A DNA stretch of 64,000 nucleotides from Viola odorata (lineage: Eukaryota; Streptophyta; Magnoliopsida; Malpighiales; Violaceae): the NCBI GenBank assembly GCA_963691705.1, contig OY829539.1, positions 24,412,407-24,476,406 of the forward strand, given 5' to 3'. The number at the start of each line of letters is the position of its first letter. The first letter of the stretch is position 1. Position numbers and translations under genes: made by a program. The notes beneath the pieces are model-generated. The model did no database searches. It worked only from the letters and a program-made list of their open reading frames with translations, and was not told where the DNA came from. Shown here in pieces: positions 32,789 through 43,984 of this stretch.

Positions 32789-33763
32789 AGGGTGATAGCT
32801 TTTTAGCCCCTTGTAGTAACCGCGAAAAGTAGAAACCTTCCCTGACTTTCAAAACGCGCAGTTCATCTCCCCTGTACTATATTTTTCAAGCAAGTTGCCT
32901 CCATACTATTAAATTTAGCCGTTAAATCTAACAGAAAATTATTTTTTGACCTGCTATTGCAGGTTATATCAAAAATAATAATAAAAAGAAAAATTAAATT
33001 ATTGAAAAATTAAGAAAATTGAGAAAAAGAAAAAAAAATTAGAGAAAAATATCATTAAAATCGTAGCAGCAACCTCCATGCCCATCAAAAACCTCAAACA
33101 TAGCCTGAAATTATCATACCATAAACGCATAAAGCTATAATAATTACCCATCAAAGACCACCAATTTTCAATTTTGTACCCATGATTTAAAATAATTCAA
33201 GGAATTATGTCTATGCTAATAATTAATAAAAAATAATTTTTAAAGTACCTGTTTTGGGTTTCCTTGAAGGTCAACCATGGCGGAAAATCGATCTTCCATG
33301 GCTTCTCTTCTTCCTCGTTTACAATAAACCGAATACCCAAGCCCTTCTCTCTCCATCTCAGCTCTCTCTATTGTCGTCGCCGCCGACGTCGGTTATTGTT
33401 GTTGCTGCTATTGGGAGAAAAAAGAGATGATGTTTTTTCTTTTGAAAGTGAAATGGAGATGATGTTGTTGCTGTGGTTTGTTTATGATGGAGATGGAGAT
33501 GCTGGAGGGAGAAAGGAGGAGTAGTAGTTTTTGTTTTCAACTACTGTGGTTTTTTAAAATTTTTTTTTTAAAAAAATAAATATTTTTTGATGTAACCTGC
33601 AAAAAGAAAAATCTAAAGCAGCAGGTAATCTAACGGAATTTTAGACAAAAATGGTAACTTGCTTGGAAATGATAGTTCAGAAGAGGTGAAATGCACGTTT
33701 TGAAGGACAAGGGAGGTTTCTACTTTTCGCGGTTAGTATAGGGGGCCAAAAAACTATTACCCT
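32789..33763. mobile_element. Mutator-like non-autonomous element with long inverted repeats
   Basis: The ends AGGGTGATAG and CTATTACCCT begin inverted repeats that can be followed imperfectly for roughly 150-185 bp on each side (for example AACCGCGAAAAGTAGAAACC near 32818 and its reverse complement near 33720). The element is flanked by a perfect 9-bp duplication AATATTTAT (32780-32788 and 33764-33772), the length typical of Mutator-like elements. The 975-bp body has no transposase. Around 33264-33540 it carries GC-richer sequence with an initiating ATG, possibly captured from a gene. Confidence 0.88.
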
Positions 33764-34277
33764 AATATTTATTTAATTTAGCAAGAATTATTAATTTTGA
33801 AGTTGATTACTAAAACATAAAAATCAATTTGACATTTCATAAACACAGTGGTACAATGTGTGACCTCAAAATAATAAAAATTTAGGAATAAATAGTTTTA
33901 AATTTGAAATAAACAAGAAAATATATATAAAAAAGGTATAAAACTTCAGACCTAACTTCGAAGCCATTTGGAGAAGACTTTGCCCTATCTGAACTATTAA
34001 TGTTTGCTAAATTGTGTAAGAAATTTATTCATAAAATTTGAGATTGATCCAACAAGTTGATCAAAAGTTATGTTCGTTTGAAGTTTGAAGTAAGAAAAAA
34101 AAATACCAACTCATTGGTTGAACCATTGATTTTTTTACTAATTTAACCAAAATCTAGTTTTTAGGCCAAAATTGGTCCCAAAAAACAACCTTTCACTGGT
34201 TTTACCATTTGAACCAGTTGGTCTGGTCCGGTTTTCAAGACCTTAGTTATACCATACTTCTCAAGTTTACCACTGAC

Positions 34278-34905
34278 TAGACCTGCTAATTGGACGGGTC
34301 GCTCATAAGGCAGGCTCATGCCTATTCTAAGTGGACAGGCTTGGGTAGCCAAATTTTAGGCATGGCCCGGCCCGGCCCAGCCCGTTTCACATAATTATTC
34401 GTTATATATACATATAAATATATAATCTCATCTGATAACTTGAAATTTCTAAATAAATTGTAGAGCTGTGACATAGGTTTTTATTATTAATGACATGCAC
34501 TCCTTAGATTTCAGGATTATCCCGTTGAGTTTGATACTTTATTTTTTTTGTTTTGTTTCATGAGTCGGTCATGAGTTTTATAGAGAATAACAACATACTT
34601 GCTATTATTGGTTAAGTATCAATTGGGATTGTAAGGTTAAAGTATTCAGTTTATTATTAAGAACTTATGAAACTCAACTTCTGTGAATATTTTGATTTAG
34701 GATCTCTAATTCATATACAAAAAAAATTATTTTCTCTAATTACATAAAATTAAATGGGTTGGTCTGTTAGTAAGATGTGGGCAGCCTGTTTAGTAAGAGG
34801 GTCGGGCTTGGGTCATGTAAAAGTTGGTTCTCCTAAGGCCCGACCCGTCTCATTTTTTAGAAGTGTTAGCGAAATTAGGTCTGACCCATCCAATTAGCAG
34901 GTCTA
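34278..34905. mobile_element. Non-autonomous hAT element, 628 bp
   Basis: The terminal inverted repeats TAGACCTGCTAATTGGACGG and, reverse-complemented from the right end, TAGACCTGCTAATTGGATGG differ at one base. The flanks CCACTGAC (34270-34277) and CCATTGAC (34906-34913) are a 7/8 match, as for a hAT 8-bp duplication. The subterminal DNA is rich in GGCCCGG-type motifs. No coding capacity. Confidence 0.85.
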
Positions 34906-35814
34906 CCATTGACATTAAATTTTATGTTCAAAATAATGAATCTAATAGTTGTATGTATATGTTTGGATTGAAGGGAGAAAATGGTGGTTAATTTTTAAAA
35001 GGGGTTAATATAGAAGTATAACCCCTTTACTCGCAAAACAAACATACCTTACCTATTATCAAAATTGCGTTATAAATTCTCTCACTATAAAAGAAACAAT
35101 TTATTTCGATGGGCAAAATCTATCGAGAAAATACAAAATCCGTAGGTAACGCACGCCACAATTAGGAAAATATCCACAGGAGCCCGTCGATATACAAGAC
35201 GTCGTAAATGAGAAACTCTCGTCGATACTAACGTGAAAAGTTAGCTCGTCGATAGATTTGAAAAAAATATGTGAATAATCGACATGCCAAACGCGTAATT
35301 TTGTATCGATGGGTTACTTTGCATGTCTCTTATTGACGGGCTGCTACCTATCGATAATTCGCGTGTTTTATTTTAAAAAAACTTAAACTATATATATTAA
35401 TTTTAGAATGAATTGAAATAAAATTTTTTTTTTCTAATTTGATTAATAAATTTTAATTTTAATTATATTTTCAGATTTTATTAATAAATCTCCATCTCAA
35501 TCTTTATCATATTTTAAATTTTAAGTAATCATACTCAAATATTTATTATTATGTTTGCACATTTTGTAAAACATACAAATACAATTTAAATTATTATTAG
35601 TACAAACTATATAGATTGTGATATAGATAGTTGATTGCATATTTCAATTAATATGAAGTTAGAAGTAATTATACTATATACACAAACATATAGAAAATGT
35701 TATATTTGCATAATATATACATGATATTGCATATTATTCATGACATACAACATAAAAAAAGGTGCTAAGGAAGATAAGTCGAATGCCCACTACCTTGAGT
35801 GGAAGGTCCCCCGC

Positions 35815-36048
35815 CCTACTCGTTGCGCATCCTCTCCATCATAGCAAGAATATCAAGTTGTGTTTGAGTGTTTTGCACTAATTGTGCTTTCATCTACGCT
35901 ATGTGTTTTGCTTGGAGTCGACTCTGCTCCTCGTACCTTTGACGCTCTTCCTAATGCTGGCATCTCTCCTCCTCTTGCTCACGTCAGATCTCTGTAATAT
36001 GAGATGCGAAGCCAAATGATGATCTAGAGGACGAGTTAGCTCCTATAC
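35815..36048 (-). pseudogene. CACTA accessory/transposase tail fragment (Ptta/En/Spm-like)
   Basis: The minus-strand reading gives a Glu/Gln/Arg-rich, coil-like peptide (REQEEERCQH, EERQRYEEQSRLQAKHIA, MKAQLVQNTQTQLDILAMM, ERMRNE) interrupted by three stops. This composition matches the C-terminal coiled region of plant CACTA proteins of the Ptta/En/Spm family. It agrees with the CACTA-type end nearby. Confidence 0.5.
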
Positions 36049-36368
36049 ATAAGTATTATATAAAAACAAAGAAATTAAAATAAAACATACAAAAAAATTA
36101 TGTCTAATATAATAAAAGATTAAACTTTATTGATTAACTGACTTACCCGTGAACCATGACGTCCTCCTTTAATGAAATGTCGTGTTTCATGTCTTGCCTG
36201 TCAATAGTCTTTTTTTAAATTCCAATTTAAAATTAAAACAAAACAATTTATGGTTCTATTTAAAAATAAATAAAGATTTATACTTTATAGTTCTTATATC
36301 ATTACTTATATTGTTTATTTATTGATCTACATTTCTATTTAAATTATCATATTTTCATATTTTCATTA

Positions 36369-36372
<4 letters not shown>

Positions 36373-36407
<35 letters not shown>
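36373..36407. repeat. (AT)n microsatellite
   Basis: Seventeen and a half uninterrupted AT units inside the CACTA-like remnant. Confidence 0.97.
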
Positions 36408-36411
<4 letters not shown>

Positions 36412-37740
36412 GTGTAATTAATTCGTACAAATTAATTTAAAATTATATGTTACTATATATATACCATGGATGTATAATGCTTGCACTTATACTTTTTAAA
36501 TTTTAAAAATTAAAAAGTGCAATTTCGGTATAAAAGAATAATAATGTTATTAATGTACATATGAAAATATAACATACACTAGCTATAGATCTAACCCCTA
36601 ACTCTAAACACCCATGGTTGTTAAAGTACTCTCGATTCAATGTTTACGATCTTACAAGTTTATCTCGATTCAATGTTTACGATCTTACGAGTTTATGATA
36701 TTAATTACTCTGCCAAAATGAGCTGAATTATAACAGAACTCTATTTTTAACTATCAAAACTTACTCATGTTGAAATTAATTCGTAGAATATTGGTAAAAT
36801 TACAGGGTAAACACGGTCCGATTTGACCGATTCTAATTTTTCTAAATAATCTATACTACCACAAACCCTAGATAGTAAATTAGCAACTACACACCACAAG
36901 CAAGTAAAATCGGTAAAAAAAAGGAAAGCTAAGCTAATTATTTCTATGTTTATAAACTTTGTTGTTAATTGTGCTTGAGTTTTGGATTATAGGATATAAA
37001 TAATGTGTTTTAAGTTTGCTATAAATTAATTTGTCTTATGGAAGTTTTTGAGAAAATTGACCAAATTAATAATTAGTAAAAACTGAAGGAACTAATAAAA
37101 AAATTATTATATATATTTTAATAATTTTTACAATTGATTTGACGTTTCGATTTTACTTCGACTTTTCATGTCGTGCATATATCAATAAATATTTTATAAG
37201 TTATAAATTCTCCATTTTTATATTCTGAATTTAATTACATTTCGATTATCTCGTCTTTTCATGACGAGGTAACCCCTCATAACTTGGTATTTATACGTTG
37301 TAATTTATTAAAATATTAATTAATAAATCTATGCCCTTATACGTTAGTATAATAATTATTTATATACTTTTGTATTTTTGAAAAACATGGAAAAAACTAC
37401 TTAATATGAGTAAATATTAAGTTATATGTGAATAATGACTTTTAAAAAAGAGAGGCTAGCGATATGCAAAACCTGTCGGAGGGTTAAAATACGCGGAATT
37501 TTTTGACAGGTTTGCCATCCTACACCCGTCGATAAGTCCCACATATTTTAAATTAAAAACACGAAATTTATCGATGGGTTTGCCATCCCGTCGATAAATT
37601 AAAGTTATTGATGGGCTTGTCCTGTTGATAAGTACTGTGCCAATGATAGCACTAAAATGTGTCCCGTCGATAATATTATCGATGAATTTTTGTATTGATA
37701 AATACACGAAACCCGCCAATAACGTCATTTTTTATATAGA

Positions 37741-38909
37741 AAAAAACAAAAATTATTGGCTATATCGACGAGTTTTCCCATAGATTTTTCTGAAATCTGT
37801 CGGAAAATATTGACAAGTAAATTATACTCGTCGATCTAAGTTGTGTGTCTCTAGATTTCCCCAATTTGAAAGTCATCTAAATTATTATTTTTAATCCATT
37901 AAACGGAACAATACAATAAGAATAGAAAAGATTTAACAAAATAAAACTAAATCATTAAATGCCCAAGCTCATATTTAGTACAATCTTTATGGTAGCTCTT
38001 AAGCAAGGATGTTGTTTCACTTAATCCCACCCAACAAACACTTTGAACAACTAACTATAAATATTCATTCTAGAAGTTTTAGATGAATTGAAAAGTATCC
38101 CTAAAGACGTCGTTGATATTGAAAAAAACAATAAATCTTTCGATGAGTTTACTGTGGTAGTATCCAAGCTACCATGGTTGATCCTGAAGTAATAAACCAA
38201 ACGATTTAACAACTACCATGGGGACCTCTTATTTTAGATTCAAGTAATTAAGATATTTTCTGCATATTTTATAGTAAGATTGATTTAGCATTCTCTAATA
38301 CTCCCTCCAGATCGCAATAATCGTCATTTTTCTACGGAATGTTACTGTACATTTTACTTAACTTTTTAGTGTTTGTTTTACTGAATACTACTGTTTCAGG
38401 AAGTCAATTAATGTGGTTCAGAGAAAGTATCTTCAAGAAGATAACATATAAATATGTTGAATTCAACCAAAAATATATACAGTTGAACAATATCATTATT
38501 CCCTAATTTGAGAAAATATAAATAGTTTATAATAAAATTGAGAAAATATCAAATTGTTGGATCGAGTAAAAGCCTCGCTTATTGGCCTCAAAATTGTATC
38601 TAAAGTTTTATATTCTTTTTTTTGTTTATTTCGAATTATAACTATTTATTTTTAGCTTTTTCTTATTTTTTAGTTCATATATTTGCATTACTATGTTTAT
38701 GAACGTCATATTTTAGTAATTAAGTTAAAAATTAATAATGCTAAACCAAATAAAAAAATATTTTTTTAAAAAAATGAGTTTTAAGTATATATAAAAATTT
38801 AATATTATTATCAATATTGGTTGTACTCAAGTGTTAAGTCGAGTGGTAAGAAATTTGTCCACCCTTAACTAAAAGCTTAAGTATGAGTCTTGAAAATTAA
38901 GAAACTCAG
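37741..38909. other. AT-rich intergenic DNA
   Basis: No gene is seen. Near 38301 TACTCCCTCCAGATCG resembles a single Stowaway-type MITE end without a recognisable partner. Confidence 0.5.
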
Positions 38910-38917
38910 GCTGGAAG

Positions 38918-40678
38918 CATAGTTATCAGAACCGGACCGAACAGTGAACCGGAAACTAAAATTTGGTGGTTCAACCGGGTTGAATCGGGTTCGACCGGAT
39001 TGTAGATGCTGGTCCGTTTTGAACCATTCACACATTAAACTGGTCAGACGATTAAACCGGATTAAACCAGATTGAACCGGCTGGTTTTTTTACTTTAACA
39101 TTTTATAATATATCAAAATAAAGTATGTCAAATAGATCAAAAGTTGAAAATAAAAAAAACTATCTAACATTCAAATGAAATGATATTCAAAGTTCAAACA
39201 CACTTAAATATCCAAATTACAAAATAAAGAAATAATCTAACATTCAAATGAAATGATATTCAAAGTTCAAACACACTTAAATATCCAAATTACAAAATAA
39301 AGAAATAATCCAACATTCAAATGAAATGATATTCAATTCGAAAATGTCTTCATAACAACGTCGTAGAGAAGAGAAGATGAAGAACTAGGTTTTTTTTGGT
39401 AGGTAGGAATGAAATTGAATGAAGAACACGACGAAGAGAAGAAATGAATTAATGAAGTGAAACGTTCACTAGGAGTGAGCGTTCAGATTTTGGATCGAAT
39501 TCTGACGAGTTTGGATCGCATAAGTTCGAATTCAGATAATTTCGGAGGATCGGATTTTTTGTCAGCAGATCCGATAAGTTCGGATTTGGATCGAATCGGT
39601 CGAATTTTTCGGATATTTTAGAAGTTTATAAACGCCCTTTTTAAGGGCAAGAGATAAAGGTTTATATGAGATCCTATCAACATCATGTTTTAACCCAATT
39701 ATATTAAAAAATTACTAAGAAAAAAGACAAAATTTAAAAAAGTAAGGATAGGTGAGCACTAATTAACAATACACAATGTAATTATATGTATAATTTATGG
39801 CCAATGCAAGTAAAAAAATTCATAGACAGTTTATTTACTATGGAAAAAGAAGATTTTATTTACATGATATATGATTCCTTATTACCATAATACGATTTAA
39901 GTATTTCCTGTTTTTTCTAAAATAAAAATTTAGTATTTCTATTTTTTTTCAATATAGAAATTAAAATAAATTTTGATATTAGAAATGTATTTTATATTAT
40001 ATACATTTTATATTATATATATATATAAATTTTATTTATTATTGTTTTTTTTTCAAAATAGCAAAATCATGTACCAACTAACAACTAACAAGTGATGGGA
40101 TGAATAAAGCCTGGCCCAATCATAACCAAAGAATTAGTTAGGTCATGAATGGATTAGGGTTTAAGTGAAACCGTTTCAGTCTTTTATAAAAATTCCATTG
40201 CAACAACATTGGCATCTACTTCAGCCGCCATGGTAATTCTTCACTTGATTCTCTTTCTTCTTCACCAATTAGTTCTTCCTCCCTTCCCTTTTCTCGCCAC
40301 TTCTCTTTTCTATCCTTGCATCTCTTACTTAAACATTTTCGTTGGATGCGGTCGGTTGTGGTGGTGGCGAGGATTCGGTGATGGTTTGGCTGTGGTGATT
40401 CGGGTCGGTTTTGGTGAGTTTTTGGGGGTGGCGTGGTGATTGGTGTGGATCGGAGGACGAAAATGGGTGGTTTGGTGGTGGTAGTGGGTTGTTTCGGCCG
40501 TGGGAGATGGTGGTCGGTTTGATTGGCTGGGTTTGGATTGGAAATGGCGTCGTTTTCCTGGGTTTGGATTGGAAACAACGTCGTTTTCCTCAGGCATCGA
40601 ACCGAGAGGCTGAATCGGACCTGAAATGTAAAAAAGTCCGGTTAAACCGGCCGGTCTGGTCCGGTTCTGATAACTATG
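38918..40678. mobile_element. Non-autonomous hAT-like element, 1761 bp
   Basis: The ends CATAGTTATCAGAACCGGAC at the left and its reverse complement, near GTCCGGTTCTGATAACTATG at the right, form clear inverted repeats. The flanks GCTGGAAG (38910-38917) and GCTAGAAG (40679-40686) match at 7 of 8 positions. The subterminal DNA is rich in AACCGG/CCGGTT. The 3' part (40200-40600) is GC-rich and open on both strands (120- and 134-codon shadow ORFs), possibly captured sequence, without a recognisable domain. Confidence 0.8.
39164..39345. repeat. 73-bp tandem repeat, about 2.4 copies
   Basis: The unit starting CTAACATTCAAATGAAATGA begins at 39164, 39237 and 39310. The first two copies are virtually identical. 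It lies inside the hAT-like element. Confidence 0.9.
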
Positions 40679-40792
40679 GCTAGAAGAGTAACAACCTTTA
40701 GGGGCCGAATCTCTCCTTTTGATTTTCAAAATTATAAATTTAATAATTACCAGATATTGCTAAAATAAAATTGGAAAAAATTAAAAGTAGTA

Positions 40793-41030
40793 CTTTCTCT
40801 GTTCGTGATTACTTGCCTCTTTTACATTTCTTATCGAAAATTTGATTCTTTTACTTTATTATCCTCTTTATTTGCATAAAAAAGAATGAACGAAATAGCG
40901 ACAATTCATATAATTATAAAATATTAGTAAGGACAATTTTATATAAAAATTATAAATAATTATGTCTAATAATTGAGATTTATTTATATAATATAAAAAG
41001 AGAGATAATTAAGGAGGAAGGGAGTAAAAA
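40793..41030. mobile_element. Probable Stowaway-like MITE
   Basis: TACTTTCTCTGTTCGTG at the left and AAGGAGGAAGGGAGTA at the right are weak inverted repeats resembling Stowaway ends with a TA target. The interior is AT-rich. The match between the ends is partial. Confidence 0.4.
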
Positions 41031-41035
41031 AAATA

Positions 41036-41208
41036 CTCCGGGGTTTTTTATATGATGTTTGACTTTGTGGCACGTATATTAAGGAGGTCGGATGACTCAC
41101 TATTTGATCTCAAAAAATTTCATACTTTTTTTTCGAATAGTGAGTCATCCGGTTTTTTTGAGACGCGTACATAAATAGTAAACGTCATATAAAAAACCCC
41201 GGAGAGAG
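41036..41208. mobile_element. Foldback MITE with TA target duplication
   Basis: CTCCGGGGTTTTTTATATGA (from 41036) is repeated in inverted form at 41185-41204. A second inner arm, GGATGACTCACTATT near 41090 and AATAGTGAGTCATCC near 41137, lets most of the element fold on itself. TA lies on both sides (41034-41035 and 41209-41210). Confidence 0.8.
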
Positions 41209-41518
41209 TAATAGAAAGACTCAAAATTGAAAAAAAAAAGGAGAGTAATATGGCCACGTAAAATTGAAGAAGCCCACCACAGGCTATCATTGAAGTGGGA
41301 GTCAAAGAAAAATCTTCATTCAATAAATCCTCTTGAAAATTAAATGAAACTGAACTTTGTCAGGCAAAGAATCGTAACGGTCAAATTTCCAAGCCTCCTT
41401 CTTCCTCAAATATCTCCACCTCATACTGGAGACTGTTTCCTAAGCTAGTCTCCTCCCTTTCAAAACCAAAAAAGAAAGTCACTTTCCATCTAAGTCAAAG
41501 TATTATTAGCTAATAATA
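41209..41518 (+). promoter_or_regulatory. Upstream region of the MGCF-type gene
   Basis: About 300 bp between the foldback MITE and the ATG at 41519; no gene is seen. The MITE therefore sits in the proximal promoter region. Confidence 0.4.
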
Positions 41519-43984
41519 ATGGGTTGCTTTTTACCTTGTTTCAATGCTAAGAAGCATAGAAAAAGGAATCATTTAGTGAATGTAACTCCCTCTAATCACC
41601 GCCACCACCACGTAAGTCCATTTTCAAAACTTATTGTTTCATGGGTCCTTTTCCATTTTTGCAGTTCAATGTCTTAGTACTTGCTGTTCTTTTTCTTTTT
41701 CTTTTGCAGCAGAGAGATGAAGAGGGCGAGGGTTTGCAGCAGCTTAGTAAATCAACCGAGCAAGAAGTGAGTGAGGAACCCATTAAGTCTGCAGTTGAAC
41801 AATCAAGGTAAAACCTATGGTTTTTGGATCTGTTGTTCTATTTTTGATGCATTGGGTGCGAAAGCTGCTTACTTTAGCTGATTGGATTTCTGGGTTTTTT
41901 ATGATTGTTAGAGAAAAGTCTGCGGATAATCAATTTGGATGCAATGAGAAAAAGGGGTCTTTTGATTTGAGTGTCAAAAGTAATGAGGATGAGAAAGAAG
42001 TTTCCAATTTTGAAGTTAAGGAGACTGAAAATATTGCAACAAGTGCTGCAGCTCTTCCTTTAAAACCCAGGTATCAAAATTTTAAGAATGAAGAATGTGA
42101 AGATTTAGGTTTGGGAGATGGTGATTTAGGTTTGAATAATAAGTATGTTGGTAGTGATGAACCAATGTTGGTTCAGGAGGAGTTGTCTGATTCATTGCTT
42201 TCGTTATCGATTGATTCGAGAAAACAAGTCTATGGAGCTGCTGAGTTGGGTGAAAAGGAGGTCACAAGTCCAATGCCAAAATCTGGTTCATGGCGGATCC
42301 AGGATTCATTTCCAGGGGGCTGGAGTTCTGCCCCCGAAATTTTTTTTTTTGAGTATTTTAAAAGGAAGACAAACGAGTTGAATGAAAAATTGAAAAAATG
42401 CTTAAGAGTATTTGTATCCGTCACTAAATAACAAATAATTTAATTGATAAACTTAACTAAAAGATAAATAAGAAGACAATATAGAAAAAAATGAATTATA
42501 CATTAAAATTCATACAATATACGTACTATTTACAATTGTTCTCTACGAGTTTTCATTTTTTGATATCCTTATATGATTCTCTCATTCTCTACACTATCAA
42601 AAATTTCTTTTTCAACTAATCAAACAATCATATATTAGTTTGTTTAGTACACGTTAGAATTTCCATATTTATTTAAAGTCAAAATGAATATTTTAATAAA
42701 TTTTCAATTACAATTAATTTATACGTAATATATCTAATTATTTTCCTTCATTTTGGGTTCTGACTCGGTGTGGGTTGGCTGTGCGTGGCAGCGTGTGGGA
42801 TTTGGGTTTTGACTTGGTGTGGGTTGGGTGTGTGGGTTGGGGAGTGTAAGGCCCAAGCAGCCTAATTAAAAAAATTTCTCATCCAGCCCAGGGTAGGCGC
42901 AAGCCTACTCTCGCCTGGGCTGGATCCGCCACTGGGTTCACCTACTAAGAAGGTTGAAGGGAGGAGTGAAAACATAAAAGAGTCATTAAAAGATAGGAAA
43001 TTAATTTCTGGAAACATTGCATCCAATGTAGCGTCTTGTATTCCTGAAAGCCACAGATATCAAAATTGTGAGGATGAAGAGTATGAAGATTTAGACTTCG
43101 TGGAAGATGGTGATGGTGATTTAGGTGGTGATGATGATCAATTACAGGGTCAGGAGGTGTCATCTGAGTCGTTGTTTTCATTATCAATTGATTCAAGGAA
43201 ACAACCTTCTGGGGTTGTTGAATTGGGTGAAAAGGAGGTCACTAGTCCAATGCCAAAATCTGGTTCGCCTAATAATATGGTTGACGGGAGGAGTGCAAAC
43301 AAAGAGGAGTCATTAGATGATGATGACGATAATGGGGGTGGTGATGATCAAGTGTTAGTTCAGGAGGAGTCATCTGAGTCATTGTTTTCACTATCAATTG
43401 ATTCAAGGAAGCAACCCTTTGGAGTTATTGAATTGGGTGAGAAGGAGGTCACAAGTCCAATGCCAAAATCCGGTTCACCTAATCAAGAACTCGAGAAGTT
43501 CGGTTCTGATCAGAATGTTCGAGGCAGGAGTCTGCATGTTGATTCAGTTTTGAGTCCAATAGAAGATTTAACTCAATGGAAAGTAGTGAAAGCAAGAGCT
43601 AGTTTTCCATTGAAGCATCAAGACAAGGAAAATATCTATGTAGAGCAGAATGTCGATGTGGATATTAGTCCAGAGCCTAGTTTTAAGGTACTAACTAAGG
43701 GTTCAACAGAGAATGCCAGGGAGGAAGATGTCGCTGTGGATACTAGCCTTTCGAGCTGGTTGCCAGAGGCTACAACAACACCTATGTCTAAGGGTAGTGC
43801 TAACTCTGTTGGGAATTCACCTTCCGGGAGGACAAGTTCTCCAACAAGTCATGAAGATAGGCCTATTTTTGGAGCATTGACAATTGAGGAACTCAAGAAA
43901 CTTTCCGCCTCTAACAGTCCGAGGCGTTCCAGGAACAGAAGTCCTGATGAAACACCTGTTGTAGGGACAGTTGGGAGTTACTGA
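41519..43984 (+). pseudogene. MGCF-type N-acylated protein gene, exon 3 split by a transposon
   Basis: Exons 41519-41611, 41710-41807 and 41912-43984 have good GT-AG borders and compatible phases. Without the insertion at 42291-42934 and one copy of the target duplication, exon 3 stays in frame and the product would be 537 aa. The N-terminus MGCFLPCF is typical of myristoylated/palmitoylated plant proteins. The protein is acidic, Ser-rich and low in complexity. A module of about 44 residues (LFSLSIDSRKQ, then ELGEKEVTSPMPKSGS) occurs three times, before 42290, at about 43160-43270 and at about 43375-43480. The C-terminus has PIFGALTIEELKKLSASNSP. I cannot assign a function; a distant relation to the plant JASON group (MGCF start) is possible but unproven. 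In this copy translation would stop at 42429 inside the insertion, after about 230 codons. Confidence 0.72.
42291..42934. mobile_element. 644-bp element inserted in a coding exon
   Basis: The ends TGGCGGATCCAGG and CCTGGGCTGGATCCGCCA are inverted repeats, and GGTTCA is duplicated on both sides (42285-42290 and 42935-42940). The other two copies of the protein module read GGTTCGCCTAAT and GGTTCACCTAAT without interruption, which confirms the empty site. The element has no ORF of note and introduces a stop at 42429-42431. The superfamily is uncertain; an 8-bp hAT-type target with one indel (CTGGTTCA/CTGGGTTCA) is possible. Confidence 0.85.

Larger units (their letters stand above)
35083..37740. 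mobile_element. CACTA-like (En/Spm) element remnant
   Basis: The left end CACTATAAAAGAAAC at 35083 has the CACTA terminus. Subterminal motifs of the type CCGTCGATA occur in both orientations near the left end (35176, 35219, 35247, 35304) and the right (37527, 37585, 37665). A possible right terminus TTTTTTATATAG lies near 37738, but the final bases do not match well and similar motifs continue to about 37840, so the right end is uncertain. A decayed protein fragment typical of CACTA elements lies inside on the minus strand. Confidence 0.55.

Noticed and set aside
33264..33540. ORFs on both strands as real genes
   Set aside because: They overlap each other, are low-complexity (Arg and Leu runs) and lie inside the Mutator-like element.
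37456..37728. 90-codon minus-strand ORF as a gene
   Set aside because: It is built from repeated CGTCGATA-type subterminal motifs of the CACTA-like remnant.
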